This document shows positions 1 through 8,789 of a stretch of DNA of 35,076 nucleotides, piece by piece (within the stretch, counting starts at the first letter, position 1; each line of letters starts with the position of its first letter). The stretch is from CAYQDR01 sp964416315 (lineage in GTDB: Bacteria; Methylomirabilota; Methylomirabilia; Rokubacteriales; DASRDR01). The position numbers and the translations under genes are program-made. Below the pieces are notes generated by a model. The model saw nothing but the letters and a program-made list of their open reading frames with translations. It did not search any database and was not told the DNA's origin. The stretch is taken from NCBI GenBank assembly GCA_964416315.1, contig CAYQDR010000040.1:1-35076 (forward strand), written 5' to 3'.

Positions 1-76
1 GAGGCCGCAGGCCGAGCGCGTCCCGGCGAGCTGGAGGACGCCGGGATGCGACGGGTCTCGGCCCGGGTCGGGTCAT
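1..76 (-). CDS. Partial CDS at window edge, unknown product
   Basis: An ATG at 76-74 overlaps the dtd stop codon as ATGA, the usual sign of translational coupling. The frame then stays open for 25 codons to the window edge. The visible N-terminus is basic and proline-rich (begins MTRPGPRPVASRRPP) and matches no family I recognise. It would be the next gene after dtd in a minus-strand operon. High GC makes chance open frames common, so the support is the 4-bp overlap rather than the protein itself. Confidence 0.35.
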   Translation of the reverse strand, partial: MTRPGPRPVASRRPPARRDALGLRP

Positions 77-522
77 GCCCGCTCGCGCGAGTCCAAGAGG
101 ATCGTCACCGGCCCGTCGTTGGCCAGGCGCACCACCATGCGGGCGCCGAACCGGCCCTCGACGACGGGAACACCGCCCGCGCGGAGGCCGGCGGCGACCG
201 CGGTGACGAGGGGCGCGGCGACCTCGGGCCGCGCGGCAGCGAGAAAGTCGGGGCGTCGGCCGCGGCGGGTGTCGGCGAGCAGGGTGAACTGGGAGACCAG
301 GAGGCACGCCCCGCCGGTCGAGACGAGGGAGTGGTTCAGCTTGCCGTCGGCGTCGTCGAAGATCCGCAGGTGGAGGATCTTGTCGGCGAGGACGCGACCG
401 TCCCCGGGTCCGTCGCCGGCCGCCACGCCGAGAAGGGTGACGACCCCCCGGTCGATTCTGCCGAGCACCTCACCATCGACCTCGACCGAGGCTTCGATCA
501 CCCGCTGGAGCAGGGCCCGCAT
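73..522 (-). CDS. dtd: D-aminoacyl-tRNA deacylase
   Basis: This 149-residue protein removes D-amino acids wrongly attached to tRNA, and also glycine from tRNA-Ala, in the cytoplasm. The sequence begins MRALLQRVIEASVEVDGE and has the family's SQFTL motif (in LLVSQFTLLADTRRG) and the C-terminal Gly-Pro cis motif region (NDGPVTILLDS). The length is that of the full DTD fold. The ATG at 522 follows an AGGGAACC ribosome site. It lies 39 bp after the murJ stop and has its own strong promoter inside the murJ 3' end, so it can be expressed apart from murJ. The identification is secure. Confidence 0.95.
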   Translation of the reverse strand: MRALLQRVIEASVEVDGEVLGRIDRGVVTLLGVAAGDGPGDGRVLADKILHLRIFDDADGKLNHSLVSTGGACLLVSQFTLLADTRRGRRPDFLAAARPEVAAPLVTAVAAGLRAGGVPVVEGRFGARMVVRLANDGPVTILLDSRERA

Positions 523-540
523 TGGTTCCCTGACATGTGG

Positions 541-570
541 AGTATACCAACCGCGCCGCGCTCATGGCAA
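541..570 (-). promoter_or_regulatory. Sigma70-type promoter of dtd
   Basis: On the minus strand TTGCCA (570-565), an 18-nt spacer and TATACT (546-541) match the sigma70 boxes at 5/6 each. TGG directly before the -10 also gives an extended -10. The -35 overlaps the murJ stop codon region. Predicted start of transcription is near 534, about 12 nt before the dtd ATG. Confidence 0.7.
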
Positions 571-2178
571 GAAACTCCTGGCCCCACGGCGCGCGAGCGC
601 GCGACGCACGAGGCGCGCCTCCTCGGATCCCAGCGCCAGGTGAAGGGCGAGATAGAGGCCCGCGCCGCCGGCGATCATCGCGCCCAGCCAGGCCGCCTCG
701 GCGGCGCGGCCGGCCGGCGGGGGCCAGAGCCAGCCCGCCACGAGCAGCGCCAGCGCGAGCGTGGCGGAGGCGGCCAGGGTCCGGGCCCACCCCGCGCGCG
801 CGCCGGGCACGGGCCGGTCCCCCAGGCGGCGGCGCAGGAGCCAGGCGAGGACGAGCGCGTGCGCCGTCCCCGCGCAGGACGTCGCGAGAGCAAGCCCGCC
901 GTGGCGCAGCGGGAACGCCAGCGCCACGGCGAGCAGGCTGTTCGCCACCATGGCGCCGATCGCCACCTTCACCGGCGTCCGCGTGTCCCCCAGGGCGTAG
1001 AACGCCTGGGCGCCGATCTTCACGCTCGCGAACCCGACGAGGCCGAGCGCGTAGAACCCGAGCGCCCACGCCGTTCCGGCGCTCTCGACCGGCCCGAAAG
1101 CGCCGCGCTCGTAGAGGACCCGGACCAGCGGCTCCCGGAGGAGCAGCAGGCCGACCGCCGCCGGGAGGCTGATGAACGCCGCGAGGCGCAGCGCGAACGA
1201 GAGCGTCGTCCGGAGCGCCTCGAGCTCGCGACGCGCCGCCTGCTCCGACAGGGTCGGGAGCACCGCGGTGGCGATGGCGATGCCGAAGACGCCGAGGGGG
1301 AACTCCATCAGCCGGTCGGCGTAGTAGAGGTACGACACGCTGCCCCCGACGAGGAACGAGGCGATGATCGTGTCGACGAGGATGTTCAGTTGGGTCGCCG
1401 ACTGGCCGAGGGCGACCGGCGCCATCAGCTGGCCGATCCGCGCCACGGCCGCGTGGCGGAGGTCGAGGGCGGGGCGGACCAGGAGGCCGCGTCGCGCCAG
1501 GGGCCGGAGCTGGACCGCGAGCTGCCCCAGCCCGCCCACCACCACCCCGATCGTGAGCGCCAGCACGGGCTCGTCGAGGCGCGGTGCCACGAGGAAGACC
1601 GCCCCGATGATGGCGAGGTTCAGCATCGCCGGGGCCAGCGCGGGGCTGAGGAAGTGTCGGGCCGCATTGAGCGCCGCCATCGCCAGCGCCGCGAGGCCGA
1701 CGAAGAAGAGGTACGGAAACATGAGCCGGGTCAGGCGCACCGTGAGCGCCCCGGTCACGGGGTCGGCGAAGAAGCCCGGCGCCATCACGCGGACCAGGAG
1801 GGGCGCGGCGAGGACGCCCGCGAGCGTCAGGAGCGCGAGGACGCCGGTCACGGCACCGGACACCGCGCGGAGCATCCGCAAGACGTCGCCACGCGGGCGG
1901 CCGGCGAGGTACTCGGTGAAGACCGGGACGAACGCCGAGTTGACCGCGCCCTCGCCGACCAGCCGCCGGAAGAGATTCGGGAGCCGGAAGGCGACGAAGA
2001 AGGCGTCCGTCGCCGGCCCCGCGCCGAAGGCGTGCGCGACGACGACGTCGCGGAGGAAGCCGAGGACCCGGCTCGCGAGGGTCGCGCCGCCCACGACGGC
2101 GGCGGCCCGGGCCACCCCCCGCTCGGCGCCGCCGGCCGCGGCGCCCGGGACGGCCGCCTCGCGCTCCGAGGGGGTCAC
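562..2178 (-). CDS. murJ: Lipid II flippase MurJ (MviN family)
   Basis: The product is a polytopic inner-membrane protein of 538 residues that flips lipid-linked peptidoglycan precursor to the periplasmic face. The N-terminal region GGATLASRVLGFLRDVVVAHAFGAGPATDAFFVAFRLPN is the MurJ/MviN signature, spanning TM1 and the first loop with its conserved Arg, Asp and Pro. Downstream come long hydrophobic stretches consistent with 14 TM helices and the conserved PLGVFGIAIATAVLPTLS segment. The frame is open further upstream but would run into rpsT on the other strand, so I place the start at GTG 2178. A second in-frame GTG at 2115 is possible, and neither has a good ribosome site. murJ diverges from rpsT. 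Confidence 0.93.
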   Translation of the reverse strand: MTPSEREAAVPGAAAGGAERGVARAAAVVGGATLASRVLGFLRDVVVAHAFGAGPATDAFFVAFRLPNLFRRLVGEGAVNSAFVPVFTEYLAGRPRGDVLRMLRAVSGAVTGVLALLTLAGVLAAPLLVRVMAPGFFADPVTGALTVRLTRLMFPYLFFVGLAALAMAALNAARHFLSPALAPAMLNLAIIGAVFLVAPRLDEPVLALTIGVVVGGLGQLAVQLRPLARRGLLVRPALDLRHAAVARIGQLMAPVALGQSATQLNILVDTIIASFLVGGSVSYLYYADRLMEFPLGVFGIAIATAVLPTLSEQAARRELEALRTTLSFALRLAAFISLPAAVGLLLLREPLVRVLYERGAFGPVESAGTAWALGFYALGLVGFASVKIGAQAFYALGDTRTPVKVAIGAMVANSLLAVALAFPLRHGGLALATSCAGTAHALVLAWLLRRRLGDRPVPGARAGWARTLAASATLALALLVAGWLWPPPAGRAAEAAWLGAMIAGGAGLYLALHLALGSEEARLVRRALARRGARSFLP

Positions 2179-2210
2179 CGCGGGCCGCGCGGTCCGTGGG
2201 GGCCCGCGGC

Positions 2211-2239
2211 TTGACAGGCGACGCCGCGCGCGGTACGCT
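2211..2239 (+). promoter_or_regulatory. Sigma70-type promoter of rpsT
   Basis: A perfect TTGACA (2211-2216), a 17-nt spacer and TACGCT (2234-2239) precede rpsT. Transcription should start near 2246. A strong ribosome site, GGGAGGTGA, lies at 2256-2264, ahead of the ATG at 2269. Confidence 0.75.
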
Positions 2240-2268
2240 GCGACCTCGCGTCCGAGGGAGGTGAGGAC

Positions 2269-2538
2269 ATGGCGAACATCCGGTCGGCCCTCAAGCGCAT
2301 ACGCCAGAGCGAGAAGCGCCGGCTCCGCAACGCCGCCGCCCGCTCTGCCGTGCGCACCGCGGTGCGGGGCGTCCGTGGCGCGCTCGCCGCGGGGACCGCC
2401 GACGAGGCACGCGCCCAGCTCGGCCGGGCGATCCGGCTCGTCGACAAGGCGGTCACCAAGGGGGTCCTCCACAAGAACGCGGCCGCCCGCCGGAAATCCC
2501 GCCTCACGCGGCAGCTGAACGCGCTGGCCGCGCGCTGA
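2269..2538 (+). CDS. rpsT: Small ribosomal subunit protein bS20
   Basis: This is an 89-residue basic protein of the 30S subunit that binds 16S rRNA. It starts MANIRSALKRIRQSEKRRLRNAAARS, the typical S20 opening. It continues with two Arg/Lys-rich helices and the conserved VDKAVTKGVLHKNAAARRKSRL segment. Size is normal for the family. It is transcribed alone from its own promoter, divergent from murJ and convergent with holA (24 bp between stops). No clear intrinsic terminator is visible between them. Confidence 0.97.
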   Translation: MANIRSALKRIRQSEKRRLRNAAARSAVRTAVRGVRGALAAGTADEARAQLGRAIRLVDKAVTKGVLHKNAAARRKSRLTRQLNALAAR

Positions 2539-2562
2539 GGTCCGCGACCGCCTCCCGCCGCG

Positions 2563-3588
2563 TCACGCGCCGGCGAGGTCCGCGACCAGCGCCGTCAGGA
2601 GCGCCCGGGCTTCACCCCCGCCCGACTTCAGCCTCCGGTCAGCCTCGAAGCAGCGCCGCAGCGCCGCGCTCACTCCGTCCGGGCGCACCGCCTCGGCGCG
2701 GGCCATCAGCCGCTCCACCGCGAACGGGGGGCGGCGCCGCGGCAGGAGCGTCGCGATCTGGCGCGCGTCCCGCCGAGCGGCCAGGCCGGCCTGCACCCGC
2801 CAGAGGTCCCGCGCGTGCTCGGCGATGCGCGCGACCAGGACCGTCGGCTCCTCGCCGGCCAGGAGCAGCCGGTCGAGGACGGACAGCGCCCGGGCGCGGT
2901 CGCCCTCCTCGAGCGCCTGGGTCAGCTCCCAGTACTGCCGCACCCGGCTCTCCCCCGCGAGCGCCCGCACGACCTCCTCGGTCACGCGCCGGTCGTCGCC
3001 CGCGAACAGCGCGGCCTTCTCCAGCTCGCTGGCCAGGCGGCCGAGGTCTTCGCCGACGAGCGCGATGAGGGCCTCCGCCGCCTGCGGGGCCAGATCGAGC
3101 CCGACGGCCCGCGCCCGCTCGCGGAGCCAGCCCACGACAGCGCGCCCGCTCGGCGGGCGGACTTCCAGCGCCTCGATTCCCTCCCCGGCCAGGCGCAGCG
3201 CCGCGCCTCGCCGGTCGAGCTCCCCCGCGACGAAGACCAGCGTGGTGCCCTCGGCAGGCCAGCCGCCCGGCCCCCGGCGCGCGCCGTCGATCGCGGACCG
3301 CAGCCGCTCGATCGCCTTCGCGGGGACCTGGCCGATCCCGCGCACCAGGACGAGGCGCCGCCCGCCGAACAGCGGCAGGGCCAGCCCCGCGCTCACGACC
3401 GCGTCGGGCGTGGCGGCATCCGCGTAGAGGACTTCCCGGTTCCACGCGGCCGAGGCGGGGTCCGCGAGCACCGCGGCCGCGAGGCGCTCGAGCAGCTCGT
3501 CGACGAGGAGGGGTTCGGACCCGTGGATCAGGAGGAGGCGGGGGACGCGGCCGGCGGCGAGGTCGCGGAGGAGGGCCGGCGCCTCCAT
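2563..3588 (-). CDS. holA: DNA polymerase III delta subunit
   Basis: The 341-residue delta subunit is the wrench of the clamp loader that opens the beta sliding clamp. It opens with a family-typical stretch (RVPRLLLIHGSEPLLVDELLERLAA), followed by a degenerate AAA+ core without Walker A. Next is the conserved ALIALVGEDLGRLASELEKAALFAG segment, then a helical collar domain ending in DRRLKSGGGEARALLTALVADL. Start ATG 3588 lies 25 bp after the lptE stop. The leuS-lptE-holA order is a familiar bacterial grouping and supports the call. Confidence 0.93.
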   Translation of the reverse strand: MEAPALLRDLAAGRVPRLLLIHGSEPLLVDELLERLAAAVLADPASAAWNREVLYADAATPDAVVSAGLALPLFGGRRLVLVRGIGQVPAKAIERLRSAIDGARRGPGGWPAEGTTLVFVAGELDRRGAALRLAGEGIEALEVRPPSGRAVVGWLRERARAVGLDLAPQAAEALIALVGEDLGRLASELEKAALFAGDDRRVTEEVVRALAGESRVRQYWELTQALEEGDRARALSVLDRLLLAGEEPTVLVARIAEHARDLWRVQAGLAARRDARQIATLLPRRRPPFAVERLMARAEAVRPDGVSAALRRCFEADRRLKSGGGEARALLTALVADLAGA

Positions 3589-3613
3589 CTAGGCGGCGGG
3601 GATCGGCACGGCG

Positions 3614-4129
3614 CTAGAATCCTTCGAGGGCGTAGCTGACGATGGCGCGACCGACGTCCACCGCGGCCTGCCTGACGGCCGCCTCCTCGCGCGCCAGCGT
3701 CTGGGTCACCTGACCCGCCACCGCGAAGTCGGCCCGCTCCTCGATCCGGTCGTGGCGCCAGAGGACCGTGTTCCGCACCCGGTCCCGCAGCGTCAGCGCC
3801 AGGGCGATCTGGAGGCGGTACTGCGTGACGTTCGCGCCGCGGTCGAAGGCGAGCGAGGTCAGCGCGTACCCGATGATCGCCCCCTCGAGGACCGCGTCGG
3901 CCCGCTCCGCGCTCTCGGCGATCCGGACCCGCCCGCTCGTGACGAAGGCCTGCGTCACGGCCTGCGTGACGAAGTCCTCGATCCCGGGCTCCTGCGTGCG
4001 GTTCTCGAGGACGGGAATGTGAACGGACTTGATGTGGGGCGGCAGGCTCGGGCGCAGGGAGTAGCCGCATCCGCCGAGCGCGGCGAGCGTGGCGAGGAAG
4101 ACGCCGCCCAGGGCCCCTCGGCGGGTCAC
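3614..4129 (-). CDS. lptE: LPS-assembly lipoprotein LptE
   Basis: LptE is the outer-membrane lipoprotein that plugs LptD during lipopolysaccharide export. The predicted product is 171 residues. A short signal peptide ends in a lipobox (LAALGGC, Cys21), followed by GYSLRPSLPPHIKSVHIPVLENRT, the classic LptE start in which a GY(S/R)L motif follows the lipidated Cys. Start GTG 4129 shares GTGA with the leuS stop, so translation is coupled. Conservation in this family is low away from the N-terminus. The combination of lipobox, motif and leuS/holA neighbours makes the call reliable. It is the main evidence for an LPS-type outer membrane here. Confidence 0.9.
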   Translation of the reverse strand: MTRRGALGGVFLATLAALGGCGYSLRPSLPPHIKSVHIPVLENRTQEPGIEDFVTQAVTQAFVTSGRVRIAESAERADAVLEGAIIGYALTSLAFDRGANVTQYRLQIALALTLRDRVRNTVLWRHDRIEERADFAVAGQVTQTLAREEAAVRQAAVDVGRAIVSYALEGF

Positions 4130-6624
4130 CCCGCGCTCCGCGTGACGATGTTGACGAGGCGGCCCGGAACGACGACGACCCGCTCGACTTTCCGCGCCTG
4201 GAGCCACGGCCGCACCTTCCCGTCGGCGAGGGCCTGCGCCCTCAGGGTCTCCTCGGCGACGCTCGGCCCGACGGTGAGCCGCCCCCGGACGCGCCCGTCC
4301 ACCTGGACCACGATCAGCACCGCCTCCCGCTCCAGCGCGGCGGGATCGGGGGTGGGCCACGCGGCCCGGAAGACGCTCTCCCCGTGGCCGAGCTGCGACC
4401 GCAGCTCCTCCACGAGGTGGGGGGCGAACGGGGCGAGCAGCAAGAGCAGCGTCTCGACGGCCTCCCCGAGCAGGGCGCGCCCCTCCTCCGGGGTCACTCG
4501 CGCGACGGACTCCCCGGCGAACGCGTACATCGCGTTGACCAGCTCGTGCAGCGCGCTGATCGCCGTGTTGAAGTGGAACTCCTCGATGTCGTCCGTCACC
4601 CGCCGGATCGTCTCGTGGACCATCCGGCGGAACGCGCGGCCCCGCTCGGACAGCTCGGCCGGCCGCTCGGCCGCCGGCGCCGCGAGCGTCGAGCGCTGGG
4701 CTTGGACGAGGCGCCAGACGCGGTTGAGGAAGCGGAAGGCCCCTTCCACCCCCTGGTCGCTCCACTCCAGGTCCTTCTCCGGCGGCGCCGCGAACAGCTC
4801 GAAGACCCGCGCGGTGTCCGCGCCGTACGTGGCGACGAAATCGTCCGGGGTGACGACGTTGCCCTTGGACTTGGACATCTTCGCGCCGTCCTTGACGACC
4901 ATCCCCTGCGTGAAGAGCCGCTGGAACGGCTCGTCCACCTTGAAGAGGCCGAGGTCGCGCACGACTTTCGTGTAGAAGCGGGCATACAGCAGGTGGAGGA
5001 TGGCGTGCTCGATGCCGCCGATGTACTGGTCCACCGGCATCCAGTAGTGGACGGCGGCGGGGTCGGCCATCCCCCCCGCGAACCGGGGGGAGCAGTACCG
5101 GAGGAAGTACCACGACGACTCGACGAACGTGTCCATGGTGTCCGTCTCGCGCCGCCCCGGGCCGCCACAGCGCGGACAGGGCGCGTTGACGAACGCGGGC
5201 ACGTCGGCGAGCGGCGACCCGCCCTTCCCCGTGATCTGGACGTTCCGCGGGAGGACGACCGGCAGGTTTTCCGGCTTCTCGGGAACCGTTCCGCACGTCC
5301 GGCAGTACACGATGGGGATGGGCGCGCCCCAGTAGCGCTGGCGGCTGATCCCCCAGTCGCGGAGCCGGTAGTTGACCTTGGCCTCGCCGAGCCCCTTGGC
5401 GACCAGCCAGTCGGTCGCCTTCCGCTTCGCCTCGGCGATCGTGAGGCCGTCGAGGAACCCCGAGTTGATCTTGATCCCGTCACCCGTGTAGGCCTCGCCG
5501 ACCCACCCCGGAGGGCGCTGCACGGTCTCGATGATGGGGAGCCCGTGAGCCTTGGCGAAGTCCCAGTCCCGCTGATCCTCGCCGGGGACCGCCATGATCG
5601 CCCCGGTCCCGTAGCCCATGAGGACGTAGTCGGCGAGGAAGAGCGGGATCGCCTCCCCGTTGAACGGGTTCACCGCCCGCGCCGCGAGCCGCAACCCCCG
5701 CTTCGGACGGTCCGTCGCGAGGCGCTCGATCTCGCTCTCGCGCGCGACTTCCGCCCGGAAGGCGGCCACCGCCCGCCGCTCCGCCTCGTCCGCGACCAGG
5801 GCGTCCACGAGCGGGTGCTCGGGGGCCAGCACGGCGTAGGTCATCCCGAACGAGGTGTCGGGGCGGGTCGTGAAGACCCGGATCCCGAGGCCGGGGCGTC
5901 CGACGACGGGCAGCAGGAACTCGGCGCCCTCGCTCTTGCCGATCCAGTTCCGCTGCATGGTGAGGACGCGCTCCGGCCAACCCGTCAGCCGGTCGCACCA
6001 CTCGAGCAGCTCCTCGGCGTACGCCGTGATCTTGAAGTACCACCCCTCGACCTGCTGGGGAATCACCTCGGACTCGCACCGCCAGCAGCGCCCCGCCTCC
6101 ACCTGCTCGTTGGCGAGGACGGTCTGGCACGAGGGGCACCAGTTCACGGTGGCCGCCTTCTTGTAGGCCAGGCCGCGCTCGAACATCCGGATGAAGACGA
6201 GCTGCTCCCAGCGGTAGTACTCGGGCTCGCAGGTGGTCACTTCGCGGTCCCAGTCGTAGGAGATGCCGAGCTTCCGCATCTGGGCCTTCATGGCCTCGAC
6301 GTTCTCGTGCGTCCAGATGGCGGGGTGGACGCCGTGGTCGATCGCGGCGTTCTCGGCCGGGAGGCCGAAGGCGTCCCAGCCCATCGGGTACAGCACGTTG
6401 TAGCCCCGCATCCGCTTGTAGCGGCTCACCGCGTCCCCGATCGCGTAGTTGCGGACGTGGCCCATGTGGATGCGACCGGAGGGGTACGGGAACATCTCCA
6501 GGCAGTAGTACTTGGGCCGCCCGGCCTCCTCGCGGACGCGGAAGAGACCGCTCTCCTCCCACCGCCGCTGCCACTTGGCGTCGATTTCCGTGAACGGGTA
6601 GTGGTCCTGCCGGTCCTGCGCCAC
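4126..6624 (-). CDS. leuS: Leucyl-tRNA synthetase
   Basis: This class I synthetase of 832 residues charges tRNA-Leu. The HIGH motif appears as HMGH at residues 53-56 (in YPSGRIHMGHVRNY) and the KMSKS loop is intact at 582-586. Between them lie two Cys-rich zinc-type segments (WCPSC...CWRC and YCRTC...CPRC) and the CP1 editing domain with the TTRPDTSFGMTYAVLAPEH threonine-rich motif. The C-terminal anticodon-binding domain includes APFAPHLVEEL. The frame is open well upstream of the start I chose, but that part overlaps uvrC. Start GTG 6624 is preferred because the Shine-Dalgarno GAGGAGG is fused to the uvrC stop (TGAGGAGG), although the 12-nt spacing is long. Confidence 0.97.
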   Translation of the reverse strand: MAQDRQDHYPFTEIDAKWQRRWEESGLFRVREEAGRPKYYCLEMFPYPSGRIHMGHVRNYAIGDAVSRYKRMRGYNVLYPMGWDAFGLPAENAAIDHGVHPAIWTHENVEAMKAQMRKLGISYDWDREVTTCEPEYYRWEQLVFIRMFERGLAYKKAATVNWCPSCQTVLANEQVEAGRCWRCESEVIPQQVEGWYFKITAYAEELLEWCDRLTGWPERVLTMQRNWIGKSEGAEFLLPVVGRPGLGIRVFTTRPDTSFGMTYAVLAPEHPLVDALVADEAERRAVAAFRAEVARESEIERLATDRPKRGLRLAARAVNPFNGEAIPLFLADYVLMGYGTGAIMAVPGEDQRDWDFAKAHGLPIIETVQRPPGWVGEAYTGDGIKINSGFLDGLTIAEAKRKATDWLVAKGLGEAKVNYRLRDWGISRQRYWGAPIPIVYCRTCGTVPEKPENLPVVLPRNVQITGKGGSPLADVPAFVNAPCPRCGGPGRRETDTMDTFVESSWYFLRYCSPRFAGGMADPAAVHYWMPVDQYIGGIEHAILHLLYARFYTKVVRDLGLFKVDEPFQRLFTQGMVVKDGAKMSKSKGNVVTPDDFVATYGADTARVFELFAAPPEKDLEWSDQGVEGAFRFLNRVWRLVQAQRSTLAAPAAERPAELSERGRAFRRMVHETIRRVTDDIEEFHFNTAISALHELVNAMYAFAGESVARVTPEEGRALLGEAVETLLLLLAPFAPHLVEELRSQLGHGESVFRAAWPTPDPAALEREAVLIVVQVDGRVRGRLTVGPSVAEETLRAQALADGKVRPWLQARKVERVVVVPGRLVNIVTRSAG

Positions 6625-6640
6625 GCCCCAGTGAGCCTCC

Positions 6641-8521
6641 TCAGTCGAGTTCCGGACGATTTGTAGCAGAGATCGCCGCGGAACGCAACTCTGGCGCAGG
6701 GTTAGGCGCCGGGTCGTCGGATCCGGGGGCGCGGAAAAAATCGTGGATCCGCTGGGCGAGCTTGGGCGTGATCTTGGGCACGGCCGCGAGTTCGGCCACC
6801 GAGGCCTCCCGCACCCGCTTCGCCGACCCGAGGTGGCGGAGGAGGTTCGTGCGGAGCGTGGGGCCGACGCCCGGGATCTGGTCGAGGACGGAGGTGAGCG
6901 TCCGCTTCTGGCGGAGCTTCTTGTGGTACGTGATCGCGAAGCGATGCGCCTCGTCCCGGATCTTCTGGAGCGTCTGGAGGGCCGGCGCCGCCGGGTCGAG
7001 GACGAGCGGGTGCAGGCTCTCGGGGTGGTAGACCTCCTCCTCGCGCTTGGCGAGCGCCACGATCGGGACGAAGTCCAGCCCGAGCTCCTCGAGCACCTTG
7101 ATCCCGACGTTGAGCTGCCCGCGCCCGCCGTCGAGGAGGACGAGGTCCGGCAAGGCGCTCCCTTCCTCGAGCGCCTTGCCATAGCGCCGCCGCAGGACCT
7201 CGGCCATCATCGCGTAGTCGTCGGCGCCGGGCACGGTCCGGATCCGGAAGCGCTTGTAGTCGTCCTTCTTCATGTCCCCCGCTTCCCAGACGACCATGGA
7301 GCCCACGGCCTCCGTCCCCTGGATGTTCGAGATGTCGAACCCCTCGATCCGGTTCGGGAGCTCCGGGAGGTTGAGCGCGCGGCGGAGGTCCTCCATCACG
7401 ACCTGGCGGCGGCTCGACCGGGAAAGGAGGTGGGTCTGGAGCGCGAGCGCCGCGTTCTCCTCGGCCATGGCGACCAGCTCCCGCTTCCGGCCGCGCTGCG
7501 GCACGGCCACCTCGACCCGGCCGCCCCGCTTCTGGCCGAGCCAGGCCTCGACGAGCTCCGCCTCGGGGATCGCGGTCGACAGAAGGATCTCGCGCGCGGG
7601 CTCCACGTTGCGCGTGTAGAACTGCCGGATGAACGCCGAGAGGATCTCGCCGTCGGGGGCGCCCAGGAGCCGGTCGAGGAAGAACGACTCCCGCCCGAGC
7701 AGCCGCCCGCGGCGCACGAAGAAGATCTGCACGCACGCCTCCGACCCCTGGCGCGCGACGCCGACCAGATCCTGGTCCTCTGGCGAAGTCGAGATGATCT
7801 TCTGGTGCTCGCGCACCGTGTTGAGGGCCTGGATCTGGTCGCGGAGGATGGCGGCCCGCTCGTACTTCTCCTCCGCCGCCGCGTGCTCCATCTCGCCGGT
7901 GAGCCGCCGGGCCAGGTCGTCCTCCCGCCCCTCCAGGAACGCCTCGACGTCGACGACCGTCCGGGCATACCCCTCCCGGGTCTCCCGGCCGGTGCACGGC
8001 GCGTTGCAGCGGTGGATGTAGTACTGGATGCACGGCCGCTCGGCCTTGCCGTCGATCTTGATCGAGCACGTGCGGAGGGGGAAGAGCTGGCGGACGAGCC
8101 GGAGCGTCTCGCGCAGGGCGGTCGCCGGGTAAAAGGGGCCGTAGTAGGTCGCCCCGTCCTTGGCCACGCGCCGCGCCACCACGAGGCGCGGGAACGCCTC
8201 GTTCGTGGTGAGCTTGAGGAAGGGGTAGTGCTTGTCGTCGCGGAGAATGATGTTGTAGCGCGGGCGGTGCCGCTTGACCAGGTTCGACTCGAGGATGAGG
8301 GCCTCGAGCTCGTTCGCCGTCACGATGTACTCGAGGTCCGCGATGTGGTCCACGAGGGCGTCGGTCTTGGCGTCGCGCGTGCGGGAGGCCTGGAAGTAGG
8401 AACGCACGCGGGAGCGCAGCGAGGCCGCCTTGCCGATGTAGACGACCTGGCCCTTGGCGTCCTTGTAGAGATAGACGCCGGGGCGGTCGGGGAGCCGCTC
8501 GAGCTTCTCGTTCAGGGTCAT
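6641..8521 (-). CDS. uvrC: Excinuclease ABC subunit C
   Basis: UvrC makes both incisions in nucleotide excision repair after UvrB has marked the lesion. The 626-residue protein has the expected layout. An N-terminal GIY-YIG nuclease (PGVYLY...VYIGKAASLRSRVRSYF) is followed by a Cys-containing linker with CIQYYIHRCNAPC. Then come a UVR helix pair (LTGEMEHAAAEEKYERAAILRDQIQAL), the RNase H-like nuclease domain (IEGFDISNIQGTEAVGSMV) and a C-terminal helix-hairpin-helix pair (LDQIPGVGPTLRTNLLRHLGS). Start ATG 8521 follows GAGGAAG; the frame is open upstream but runs into a repeat element. uvrB lies 268 bp upstream on the same strand, with leuS directly downstream. Confidence 0.97.
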   Translation of the reverse strand: MTLNEKLERLPDRPGVYLYKDAKGQVVYIGKAASLRSRVRSYFQASRTRDAKTDALVDHIADLEYIVTANELEALILESNLVKRHRPRYNIILRDDKHYPFLKLTTNEAFPRLVVARRVAKDGATYYGPFYPATALRETLRLVRQLFPLRTCSIKIDGKAERPCIQYYIHRCNAPCTGRETREGYARTVVDVEAFLEGREDDLARRLTGEMEHAAAEEKYERAAILRDQIQALNTVREHQKIISTSPEDQDLVGVARQGSEACVQIFFVRRGRLLGRESFFLDRLLGAPDGEILSAFIRQFYTRNVEPAREILLSTAIPEAELVEAWLGQKRGGRVEVAVPQRGRKRELVAMAEENAALALQTHLLSRSSRRQVVMEDLRRALNLPELPNRIEGFDISNIQGTEAVGSMVVWEAGDMKKDDYKRFRIRTVPGADDYAMMAEVLRRRYGKALEEGSALPDLVLLDGGRGQLNVGIKVLEELGLDFVPIVALAKREEEVYHPESLHPLVLDPAAPALQTLQKIRDEAHRFAITYHKKLRQKRTLTSVLDQIPGVGPTLRTNLLRHLGSAKRVREASVAELAAVPKITPKLAQRIHDFFRAPGSDDPAPNPAPELRSAAISATNRPELD

Positions 8522-8531
8522 CTTCCTCGGA

Positions 8532-8662
8532 GGGGGGCTGCGCCCCCCTTTCCATCTCCCCGTCGCGTCTCGTGCGGCGTACACCGCCCGATCCGCGCCA
8601 CCCCGCCGGGGGGCCGAACCTCCCCCCTTCGATTGCGCGGGCAAAGCCCGCGCTCGGAGCGC
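8532..8662 (+). repeat. Dispersed two-hairpin repeat, copy A (uvrB-uvrC gap)
   Basis: The 268-bp gap between uvrB and uvrC holds no gene. It contains two perfect hairpins: 7-bp arms with loop TGC (8532-8548) and 8-bp arms with loop AAA (8635-8653). The second is followed by cgctcggagcgcttcgg-like sequence. The same two hairpins and the same tail (20 of 22 bases, counted from the right arm onward) occur again at 22659-22722. Copy A has about 50 extra bases between the hairpins. A weak 5-bp hairpin near 8765-8776, just past the uvrB stop, precedes ATTTT on the minus strand. Function unknown. Confidence 0.7.
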
Positions 8663-8789
8663 TTCGGCCTACACGTGTGGGACCGCTTTCCGTGCACGCG
8701 GCCTGACCTGCCCGCTCCCTTCTTCGACCGGCCTTCGACGAGCCTGCCGGGAGGCCTGGAAAATCTCCGGACGGAGCCGATCTTACACC

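Noticed and set aside
2537..2586. 13-bp direct repeat gaggtccgcgacc at the rpsT stop and the holA 3' end
   Set aside because: One copy is ordinary holA coding sequence (Val-Ala-Asp-Leu); two copies 37 bp apart in GC-rich DNA could be chance and no function is apparent.
8763..8778. Intrinsic terminator just after uvrB
   Set aside because: The stem is only 5 bp with a 2-nt loop; the following ATTTT is too weak to support a call.
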